A stretch of 10,192 bases of DNA from Actinomycetota bacterium. Lineage in GTDB: Bacteria; Actinomycetota; Acidimicrobiia; Acidimicrobiales; JAMCPL01. Under the pieces are notes generated by a model. The model saw only the letters and a program-made list of their open reading frames with translations. It did not search any database and was not told the DNA's origin. Where the stretch lies: contig JAMCPC010000113.1 in assembly GCA_023379725.1 (NCBI GenBank), positions 1 to 10,192 on the forward strand. Reading direction: 5' to 3'. Shown here piece by piece: positions 1 to 5,642 of the stretch; the stretch's first letter is position 1; each line of letters starts with the position of its first letter. Both the position numbers and the translations under genes were made by a program.

Positions 1-881
1 ACCTGAAGCTCTGCAGCCACCACTACGCCGGTAGTAGCACTGACTACAGTAGCTACCGGCACCTTCGATACTACGTGGTGTCCCAAGTCCTCCACCACCA
101 GTCCAAAGGGAGGGATTACAATACCCTGGTATGCAGAGGGCGATAGCATACCCCCGGATCCGGGCGTAGAACCGCCACCAGAACCCTGCTTAGGTGTCGC
201 TTTGGATGTCCCCGCTCCTGTACTGCCGCTCCCTGAAGAGCCACCTACAGAAGCAGCCGACATACCTGCATTCGACTCGCTTGTACCAAACGACAGATTA
301 ACTACAGAGGTGGTCGCTCCAGGATTGAGCAACTCCATATACAGCCTGTCACCACCAGCCGTAGAGCCGTCAGCAAAATACCATTGGTCTGCACCGTGGG
401 CTGCACAGGGCGACACCGACCACCCTGTAAAGCCATCATCTATCTCACTCACGCCTACTCCACCGCCATTGACAACCACATAGGCGCCCAAAAATGGGCC
501 GTTCAGTAGAGTAGAGGCGACGAACGATACCTTGCCACCCGCGGGTACAGTGACAGTTGTGAACCTTTCCAGTCCGGCATTGGAGACGACTCTAACTTGT
601 GCCTGCACAGCAGATGGCCGCGACGATGTAATCAGGATGCTAGTCGGAGCAGGCCCGCCTGATCCTGATCCACCTGGACACGACCACTCCACCGACTGAG
701 CACCACCGACAGCTGCAACAGGTGACGAGGCATTTTTGGCCAGGCTCGAAACAGCTGGTTGCGCAGAATTCAAGACCAATCCATCTACAAGCACCAGCCC
801 GATCACAGTTACAATTACTATCAATGCAATAGCGATCCTCGGTCGCATAGCATTGCGCTTTAGAAGCGAGCTTTCACTCAT
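1..881 (-). CDS. DUF5719-like membrane-anchored extracytoplasmic protein (C-terminus off the left edge)
   Basis: The reading frame is open from 881 to the left edge, giving 293 codons with no stop. Residues about 15-36 form one hydrophobic segment after a short basic N-terminus (KRNAMRPR), so it is probably an N-in/C-out anchor with the rest outside the membrane. Two cysteines (about 68 and 159) could form a disulfide. The WSVSPC motif (154-159), a WYFADGST motif (167-174) and a downstream GIVIPPFGLVVEDLG block (253-267) match what I recall of DUF5719, an actinobacterial family of unknown function. A Gly/Ser-rich stretch (about 207-245) separates the two halves and looks like a flexible insertion. 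The ATG at 881 follows a strong GGGGAGGA Shine-Dalgarno sequence with an 11-nt gap. An in-frame ATG at 905 overlaps the upstream stop (TAATG) and is the alternative start. The gene is cotranscribed with, and probably coupled to, the glycosyltransferase gene. Family assignment is from memory; the biochemical role is unknown. Confidence 0.72.
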   Translation of the reverse strand, partial: MSESSLLKRNAMRPRIAIALIVIVTVIGLVLVDGLVLNSAQPAVSSLAKNASSPVAAVGGAQSVEWSCPGGSGSGGPAPTSILITSSRPSAVQAQVRVVSNAGLERFTTVTVPAGGKVSFVASTLLNGPFLGAYVVVNGGGVGVSEIDDGFTGWSVSPCAAHGADQWYFADGSTAGGDRLYMELLNPGATTSVVNLSFGTSESNAGMSAASVGGSSGSGSTGAGTSKATPKQGSGGGSTPGSGGMLSPSAYQGIVIPPFGLVVEDLGHHVVSKVPVATVVSATTGVVVAAELQ

Positions 882-904
882 TCCGCTGACATCCTCCCCC
901 CACA

Positions 905-3900
905 TTACGACTCTTCACTGGCGACCATCAGTCTTCTGCGGCGAAGGTAGACAACTGCCCAGACACACAGAGCCCAAAGTACTATTTGCACCACTGCCAG
1001 CATAGGCATATACCATGGAAACGCCTGCTTATGGTATCGCCCATACGGAGAAGAAGTATTTACGAACACTCGATATCCTTCAGAACCCACTATCTCCGAG
1101 AGATCATTTTGGAGACGCATACCGTTTACCACTCCAGGAACCCTTGCCTGAAGTGAGACCTCCTGTATGCCGGGAATAATCGGTGCAGGAGAAGAGAGCA
1201 CAACTATATAACGTATATTATATCGTGATAGCATCTTGCCAAGAGTGGCAGTACCTCCGTTAACTGCCAGATTGACATCATAGCCGATACCGGATGCGGA
1301 TCCACTGTATGCTCCAGACACTCCAGAGGTGGAGCTCGCCATATCCAACTCATCCGGCAACCAACCTCTCGCTACCGTATAGGACAATCCAGGCAAAATA
1401 GGTAAACCTCCTGTGGGAAGCACTGCCGGATTTCCCAGCCAGAGCGTACGCCAGTGGAGATTACCTGCATGCGAAGGAGCTGCACTACGATATCCATTGG
1501 CGGGAAGCCCCCACCGGCCACTACCAGAAAAGCCAACCACAGGAACGGCTGCTATCACCAACATCACTACGGGTAGCATGAGTGCAAATATCGATTTTAT
1601 CTTTGCTCTACTGGAATTGAGATGGAACCACGCTACCAATACGTCCATAGAATAACCGATGGCGATACAGATCGCCACAGCCCCAAGAGCCAGCATGACC
1701 CCACTCGGTATCGCCACCGGGCCTGTCCACCCTCTGGTGGCCAACCAGGCAAGAATGACCGAAAAGAGTATCGTGAACCAAGCCGATGCAGTTCCTACCA
1801 GTTGCTTCCCGATAGATACAATGAATATCGCAACAAATGCCACAATTAAAAAGCCAAATGGGAGTAGCCCAGAATGGAGGTTCCCGCTTGCAAACTCCAG
1901 CAAGCCAAGGAACGTTCCACTTGTACCATTCGCACCAAACTTCACGATGCTGCTTGCCGACATACCTGACCTGGCAAGCAACACAACCGACCACGGAGCG
2001 AGCAGAGCAATGGCTCCTACGGTGGCAAGAACACTTACCATGCAGGCATTTACCAGCCATCTATCACGCCAATGCGCTTCCCGGGCAAAGAGATAACCAC
2101 ATGCCATCCCCAGTGCTGATACTACTGGAAACAAGAATGCACCCGGCACGAACATAGCAAATATCGCAGTAACTAGAGCTACTTTCAAGGCTTCTCGAAC
2201 GTTCATCTTCAACCAAGAGACTAGCGACCTGCCCCATGAAGAACCATGGGTTCCCGCTGGCCAAATCACTCCCTTGGCATAGCCTGCTTCACCTCCTTTT
2301 GTTCTTGGAGTTTCGCCGGGCTCCCAAGCTCTGAACAAGTTCCCGACAGCAGCAAAAATAAATGGAGCTCCAGCAATTGCCACCAGGTCCCCCACCCTCC
2401 CAGAAGATATATCTCCATACGCCAGGGGAATAAACAAGTAGCTCAAAGATGCGACAGTCCTGGCAAGACGACTACCAAGCGGCCTTGTGGCTACCCATAT
2501 ACCCCAGACACCGATAGGCAGCAAGACAGCCAGGAATAGGTGCTGAGCTAAAGTGGATGACCCTCCGGTCAGAAACGACAGGATGCCCAGTACAAGAGAG
2601 GATGGCGATACCGAGACTGGTACAGTGAACCCGCTGACACTATGGCCGGTAAAGAAGGCAGTCAGCATAGCCGTCCATGACGGGAACGGCAAGAGCTCAT
2701 CTACTACAGGTAGATGATGAAGGAGCAGGTTGCGAAAGCCCCATACGATAATAATTATGGCCGGAAGCCATGTAAAAAGGAACAGCTTTCTACGCCATAA
2801 AGCCCACCATGACTCGTTGGGGGATCCTCGCTCGACAGGTGGCCTGGCCAGATGCGCCCCGGAGATTCCATAGAGAGAAGCACGCCTCGCATAGGAAACA
2901 ATGCGAGCAAAGCCTTTCAGCTGGTACCTGCCAATCTCTACATCGTCTGCTCTCCTTATGGCATGTATCCGCTCTCTCCTGCCGCGCAAATCAGAGATAT
3001 GGGTAAATACCCACCGCCAGCTAAGCGATATCGCCTTTGCTCTGGTGTGCTGCCCACCAATCGACGAAAGTACAAATTCAGCGATACTGAGAAATACAAG
3101 CTGCGGTATGATGAGTAATAAATGGAAGAGATCATATGAAGATATAACAGTCTCAAGCTCGTGCCTGCGCCTAAGTACCTCAAGATCAATGTCGTCCACC
3201 TCAAATGGGCGCATACCGGCAGTCATGGCTTCCAGATGGCGTATCTTCGCTCTCGGGCACAAAACTACACGTCCTCCTGCAACTCTTATCCGCCAGGAAA
3301 AATCTATATCATCACCGGCTGCAGGTATGGACGGGTCCATACCACCAACTTCATCCATAAGATCCCTGCGAACAAGCATGCATCCTCCCGGTGCCGCAAA
3401 CACCTCCACGGGGACATCGTGCTGGCCATGATCAATCTCATCTCTCTCGATTCTCTCCGTAGGCACGCCACAACGATCGACCATCATTCCCATGTGCAAC
3501 AGAATATTCGGATGCTCCCATTGCACCATTTTGGGGGTAACTACACCGGCATTGGATCTGTAGCTCTCTTCTACCATCCTGCGTACTGCATCTGGCTCCA
3601 GTGCAATGTCGTCATGGCATATCAGCAGATACTGAGCGCCCTCCACATTGGATAGAGCTACATTGATTGCCGATCCAAAGCCATCATTGCTTTCTACTCT
3701 TATAACATATGCATCGGGAAGTATATTCGCCACTCTGGAAGCAACCGGCGTAGAGCTGGCTGAATCGACCACCAATGTAACCAATCCCGGATAGTCCTGC
3801 AACAGTAAAGAGCGAAGCTGCTCCTCAAACCAGTCTCCCGGATCGTGTGCCACTACTACCGCCACCACGGCCGGCAATAGCATAGTACTCGAGGTATCTG

Positions 3901-3955
3901 GGTCTACAGCACAGTCTGACGTCATGCCGTCTATCTGGCTAGTCTCGGTCATCAT
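905..3955 (-). CDS. Family 2 glycosyltransferase fused to a polytopic membrane region
   Basis: This 1016-residue protein starts with a GT-A fold domain (about residues 28-245): a nucleotide-binding strand (VVVAHDPGDW), N-D-G-F-G-S (90-95), the metal-binding DXD-like HDD (114-116), the acceptor-side GGCMLVRR (190-197) and the GDDIDFSWR motif (214-222), equivalent to the usual ED-D-W of GT2 enzymes. The remainder is mostly hydrophobic, with spans near 275-297, 391-411, 453-490, 505-540, 590-620 and several more, ending with a span at about 984-1005 and a basic tail. Such GT2/membrane fusions are common in Actinomycetota and are thought to build envelope glycans from a cytoplasmic sugar nucleotide; donor and acceptor cannot be read here. 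The frame is closed just upstream by TGA (TGA TCT ATG ATG), so the start is ATG 3955 or ATG 3952; a weak GGTGA favours 3952. A hydrophilic loop at about 549-579 is encoded by a copy of the local palindromic element. The stop overlaps a possible start of the DUF5719 gene. Confidence 0.88.
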   Translation of the reverse strand: MMTETSQIDGMTSDCAVDPDTSSTMLLPAVVAVVVAHDPGDWFEEQLRSLLLQDYPGLVTLVVDSASSTPVASRVANILPDAYVIRVESNDGFGSAINVALSNVEGAQYLLICHDDIALEPDAVRRMVEESYRSNAGVVTPKMVQWEHPNILLHMGMMVDRCGVPTERIERDEIDHGQHDVPVEVFAAPGGCMLVRRDLMDEVGGMDPSIPAAGDDIDFSWRIRVAGGRVVLCPRAKIRHLEAMTAGMRPFEVDDIDLEVLRRRHELETVISSYDLFHLLLIIPQLVFLSIAEFVLSSIGGQHTRAKAISLSWRWVFTHISDLRGRRERIHAIRRADDVEIGRYQLKGFARIVSYARRASLYGISGAHLARPPVERGSPNESWWALWRRKLFLFTWLPAIIIIVWGFRNLLLHHLPVVDELLPFPSWTAMLTAFFTGHSVSGFTVPVSVSPSSLVLGILSFLTGGSSTLAQHLFLAVLLPIGVWGIWVATRPLGSRLARTVASLSYLFIPLAYGDISSGRVGDLVAIAGAPFIFAAVGNLFRAWEPGETPRTKGGEAGYAKGVIWPAGTHGSSWGRSLVSWLKMNVREALKVALVTAIFAMFVPGAFLFPVVSALGMACGYLFAREAHWRDRWLVNACMVSVLATVGAIALLAPWSVVLLARSGMSASSIVKFGANGTSGTFLGLLEFASGNLHSGLLPFGFLIVAFVAIFIVSIGKQLVGTASAWFTILFSVILAWLATRGWTGPVAIPSGVMLALGAVAICIAIGYSMDVLVAWFHLNSSRAKIKSIFALMLPVVMLVIAAVPVVGFSGSGRWGLPANGYRSAAPSHAGNLHWRTLWLGNPAVLPTGGLPILPGLSYTVARGWLPDELDMASSTSGVSGAYSGSASGIGYDVNLAVNGGTATLGKMLSRYNIRYIVVLSSPAPIIPGIQEVSLQARVPGVVNGMRLQNDLSEIVGSEGYRVFVNTSSPYGRYHKQAFPWYMPMLAVVQIVLWALCVWAVVYLRRRRLMVASEES
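2221..2310. repeat. Copy of the palindromic element embedded in frame in the glycosyltransferase gene
   Basis: Positions 2221-2254 match the right arm of the intact element (reverse complement of 4881-4914) at 28 of 34 bases. The match begins exactly at CTAG and includes a perfect 13-base block (AACCATGGGTTCC, 2242-2254). Weaker similarity continues to about 2310. On the coding strand it encodes glycosyltransferase residues about 549-579, including GVIWPAGTHGSSWGRSL, a hydrophilic loop between membrane spans. The same frame in the intact element reads GSGTHGYSWDGPL, and the decayed copy near trmD reads GVIWLAETHGYLWHRPL. The frame is intact, so this insertion was tolerated. The left limit is sharp and the right limit is uncertain. 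Confidence 0.72.
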
Positions 3956-3976
3956 AGATCACCATACGGGCAGCAC

Positions 3977-3982
3977 ATTATC
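3977..3982 (-). promoter_or_regulatory. Possible -10 element for the glycosyltransferase operon
   Basis: On the minus strand TGTGATAAT reads as an extended -10 (TG, one base, then GATAAT). It would start transcription about 15 bases before the glycosyltransferase start. No convincing -35 hexamer is visible at 16-18 bases, so this is a weak call. Confidence 0.25.
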
Positions 3983-4037
3983 ACAGTTTAAGCCAGCTGC
4001 CATCCTGAACTCCAAAATACACATACTTCAAATATCT

Positions 4038-4056
4038 CTAGTGGTCTGTCCCGTAA
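4038..4056. repeat. Solo end of the palindromic element
   Basis: CTAGTGGTCTGTCCCGTAA matches the left end of the intact element at 4795 in 17 of 19 bases, again beginning with CTAG. No matching inverted partner is visible in the following 300 bases, and the internal sequence does not resemble the intact copy. It is either a remnant or the end of a related, larger insertion element. Apart from this end, the stretch between 3956 and 4110 holds nothing I can identify. Confidence 0.6.
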
Positions 4057-4113
4057 GAGGATCAGCGGATAGGCAGGTTGGATCAGAGAGCCGTTCATCC
4101 GGGCGAGCAGGGC

Positions 4114-4143
4114 GAGGAGGAGGATACTAATATGTCGTACTAA
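4114..4143 (+). other. Strong ribosome binding site followed by a three-codon ORF (M-S-Y-stop)
   Basis: A run GAGGAGGAGGA (4114-4124) lies 8 bases before ATG at 4132, which is closed after three codons by TAA (4141-4143). The heptamer TACTAAT occurs twice (4125-4131 and 4138-4144) and creates the stop. This could be the surviving start of a deleted gene, a minimal ORF, or chance. It lies upstream of the promoter at 4192 and so would need its own transcript. Confidence 0.25.
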
Positions 4144-4191
4144 TTAATAAGTAGATAAAAGTCGAGGTAGTAAGTTTTTTTGAAAAAGTGC

Positions 4192-4220
4192 TTGCAATTG
4201 TTTATCACGCACGTTATAAT
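4192..4220 (+). promoter_or_regulatory. Near-consensus housekeeping sigma promoter of the 126-residue protein gene
   Basis: TTGCAA (4192-4197) and a perfect TATAAT (4215-4220) are separated by 17 bases. A T-tract and A-tract (about 4174-4186) sit just upstream, like an UP element. Transcription would begin near 4227, leaving a leader of about 140 nt before the ATG at 4367. It is the best promoter in the window and suggests strong expression. Confidence 0.85.
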
Positions 4221-4236
4221 AGTTAGCAGAGTGGTT

Positions 4237-4345
4237 ACAGTTAATGCATGGCTCAGCCCACTGTCAGTTTGGTGTATTACCAATCTAGCTGAGGTGGTTT
4301 TCCAGTCAAATAGTAACTGTGCCCTACAGACAAATTGGCGAATTT
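4237..4345 (+). promoter_or_regulatory. Candidate structured 5' leader RNA of the 126-residue protein gene
   Basis: The leader can form three nested, mutually compatible helices: ACAGTTA (4237-4243) with TAACTGT (4314-4320), CTCAGC (4252-4257) with GCTGAG (4288-4293), and TTGGT (4269-4273) with ACCAA (4279-4283). A separate hairpin AAATT-GGCG-AATTT (4332-4345) ends 9 bases before the AGGAGG ribosome binding site. It also contains possible 14-codon ORFs (ATG at 4245 and 4249) without a ribosome binding site. It matches no riboswitch class I recognise. The pairings are visible; regulatory function is inference. Confidence 0.35.
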
Positions 4346-4366
4346 ACTTAGTTTAGGAGGATTTAT

Positions 4367-4747
4367 ATGGCCAAGATTAACGATATCAGGCAAGAGGTCA
4401 ATGAGGTTGCCAAGAATGCAGCTTACGTGACTATAGGGCTTGGAGTAATAGGTTACCAGCGCGCACAGGTTAGGCGCAATGACTTGGCAAAGCTTGTCCA
4501 GCAACGGTTGGACCAGCCTGGCCAGAACCTTGCCGGTACGCTGTCGACTGCAAAGCAGGAAATAGCAAAGCGAGCAAAGGATGCTGACAACAAGCTGGAG
4601 AAGGCGTTGGATCGTATTGATTCCACGCTAAGCCCACTGGAGGATAAGCTCCCTGAAGATGCACGGGCTGCAGTGAAGTATGCTCACAGCCAAGCACGAA
4701 GCGTACGCAAGCAGATAACAGAAAAAATACTGTCCAGCGTAGCCTAA
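4367..4747 (+). CDS. 126-residue hypothetical protein, helical and highly charged
   Basis: ATG 4367 follows AGGAGG (4355-4360) at a 6-base gap, an optimal start. Residues 17-30 (NAAYVTIGLGVIGY) form a short hydrophobic stretch that could touch or loop into a membrane but is short for a full span. From residue 31 on the protein is Lys/Glu/Gln/Ala-rich with heptad-like spacing (QEIAKRAKDADNKLEKALDR, 64-83), so it is probably a long amphipathic helix or coiled coil. A LPEDAR motif (95-100) precedes a basic C-terminus. The overall look resembles phasin-like or mycobacterial HbhA-like helical proteins, but this is a resemblance of composition, not an identification. It stands alone with its own promoter, leader and terminator, between the glycosyltransferase operon and the convergent rplS. 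The intact palindromic element lies in its 3' untranslated region. Clean codon structure and signals make it a real gene; function unknown. Confidence 0.85.
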   Translation: MAKINDIRQEVNEVAKNAAYVTIGLGVIGYQRAQVRRNDLAKLVQQRLDQPGQNLAGTLSTAKQEIAKRAKDADNKLEKALDRIDSTLSPLEDKLPEDARAAVKYAHSQARSVRKQITEKILSSVA

Positions 4748-4794
4748 GCTATTGCATTTAAAAGTTGTCCGGTAGGTAGTACTCACCCCAAGTC

Positions 4795-4914
4795 CTAGTG
4801 GTCCGTCCCGTGAATAGCGTGATGTTGTTCTGCTACCAAAAGAGGGCGTAGCACAACCAGAAAGAATACATCTGGGTAGCGGAACCCATGGTTATTCATG
4901 GGACGGACCACTAG
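4795..4914. mobile_element. Intact 120-bp palindromic, MITE-like element
   Basis: The ends read CTAGTGGTCCGTCCC on the left and its inverse on the right. The terminal inverted repeats cover about 23 bases with one mismatch (G/A at the 16th base). CTAG at both ends could be a 4-base target duplication (IS5-type YTAR) or contain a TA duplication (IS630/Tc1-type). The interior holds a smaller imperfect inverted repeat (GTTGTTCTGCTAC near 4824 with GTAGCACAAC near 4850). There is no transposase, so movement would have to be in trans. From 4818 to the right end, the frame starting at 4911 modulo 3 is open and encodes a peptide related to the loop in the glycosyltransferase. The element sits between the stop of the 126-residue protein gene and its terminator and would be transcribed as a long hairpin. 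Confidence 0.8.
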
Positions 4915-4928
4915 TCCTACCGGTTTAG

Positions 4929-4971
4929 AGTCGACGTTCCTTGCCCCCCTTGGGAACGTCGACTTCTTTTT
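4929..4971 (+). terminator. Strong intrinsic terminator of the 126-residue protein gene
   Basis: AGTCGACGTTCC (4929-4940) pairs perfectly over 12 bases with GGAACGTCGACT (4953-4964) around a 12-base C-rich loop, followed by TTCTTTTT. The U-tract lies on the plus-strand side only, so it ends the 126-residue protein transcript. The same stem might also stall transcription coming from rplS, but no U-tract is seen in that direction. Confidence 0.9.
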
Positions 4972-4989
4972 ATGGGCCTTGGCGCTTCT

Positions 4990-5331
4990 CTAGCGCTTCT
5001 CTTTGATTTTGGCCGCCTTGCCTATACGATCACGCAAGTAATAGAGCTTGGCACGGCGTACGTCTCCCCTGGAAACTACTTCTATCTTGGAGATAATCGG
5101 CGAATGGACCGGGAAAATCCTTTCGACACCTACCTGAAAACTAATCTTCCTAACTGTGAATGTCTCTCTGGCTCCTGAGCCCTGACGCTTCAATACGACA
5201 CCCTGAAATACCTGTACGCGCTCCCTTCCACCCTCTACAACTCTCACATGTACTTTCAGGGTATCTCCCGGAGCAAAGTCTGGGATATCGCTTCGCAATG
5301 TCTGCTGATCAACTATATCTGTGGGGTTCAT
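4990..5331 (-). CDS. rplS: 50S ribosomal protein L19
   Basis: The 113-residue product is full length for bL19, which sits at the 30S-50S interface of the ribosome. Family hallmarks are visible: FAPGDTLKVHVRVVEG (about 18-33), the VFQGVV segment, RETFTVRKISFQVGVERIFP, and the C-terminal RRAKLYYLRDRIGKAAKIKE. The frame extends two codons further to TTG at 5337, but a GGAG lies 8 bases before ATG 5331 and only 2 bases before the TTG, so 5331 is preferred. It is separated from trmD by 300 bases, unlike the tight spacing of the genes upstream, and probably has its own promoter. Just past the stop, the last ten bases of coding sequence are repeated in tandem. Confidence 0.97.
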   Translation of the reverse strand: MNPTDIVDQQTLRSDIPDFAPGDTLKVHVRVVEGGRERVQVFQGVVLKRQGSGARETFTVRKISFQVGVERIFPVHSPIISKIEVVSRGDVRRAKLYYLRDRIGKAAKIKEKR

Positions 5332-5337
5332 ATCCAA

Positions 5338-5542
5338 TTCTCCATATCGTAGTGTCGTATTATTATAATGTATCTACTGCATAAAAATATTACAGCCGGA
5401 ATGCCATAGTGCCAGCAGTGACTGCAACAGGCACCTTACACCACATGTAGACCGACCCAATTACTCATCACAACGCCGTAACGTGGCCATAGCATGTATC
5501 AGCAATTATAGCAGTAAGTGTGGCTATAGTCTAACCGCGGAT
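5338..5542 (-). promoter_or_regulatory. rplS upstream region with two candidate -10 elements
   Basis: On the minus strand TATAAT occurs at 5367-5362 and at 5510-5505. The nearer one would give a leader of about 25-30 nt ending at the GGAG of rplS; the farther one a leader of about 170 nt. Neither has a clear TTGACA-like partner at 16-18 bases. No RNA gene or coding frame is recognisable here, and no terminator is seen for trmD, so read-through from the upstream genes remains possible. Confidence 0.4.
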
Positions 5543-5642
5543 CTCAGTGGCCTGTGCCACAAATAACCATGGGTTTCTGCCAGCCAGATGACGCCCATGA
5601 CTTGCCGGATAACGTCACGCTATTTACAAAACATTGCACTAA
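5543..5642. repeat. Decayed copy of the palindromic element, overlapping the trmD stop codon
   Basis: This stretch aligns with the reverse complement of the intact element over its length, with internal deletions. AATAACCATGGGTT (5562-5575) equals the inverse of 4883-4896, CCAGATG follows in both, and TCACGCTATT (5615-5624) equals the inverse of 4813-4822. The right end has eroded to CACTAA, and the TAG stop of trmD (5641-5639) falls inside it. On the minus strand it still reads GVIWLAETHGYLWHRPL in one frame, starting from an ATG. Confidence 0.7.

Noticed and set aside
150..260. Similarity of the DUF5719 Gly/Ser linker DNA to the palindromic element (shared GGGCGTAG and ACCAGAA)
   Set aside because: Only two short blocks in low-complexity sequence, no terminal CTAG and no match in the flanks; likely chance.
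1608..2060. Long open frames antisense to or overlapping the glycosyltransferase gene
   Set aside because: They lie within a clear GT2/membrane protein, have no ribosome binding sites and translate to compositions typical of shadow frames.
4245..4293. Leader peptide (14 codons from ATG 4245 or 4249) upstream of the 126-residue protein gene
   Set aside because: No ribosome binding site and no telling run of codons; short ORFs of this size are expected by chance.
4038..4914. CRISPR array or tandem repeat cluster made of the CTAGTGG motifs
   Set aside because: Repeats are inverted, unevenly spaced and diverged, with no regular spacers and no cas genes.
4929..4971. Bidirectional terminator serving rplS as well
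   Set aside because: On the minus strand the stem is followed by TCTAAACC rather than a T-run, so only the plus direction is supported.
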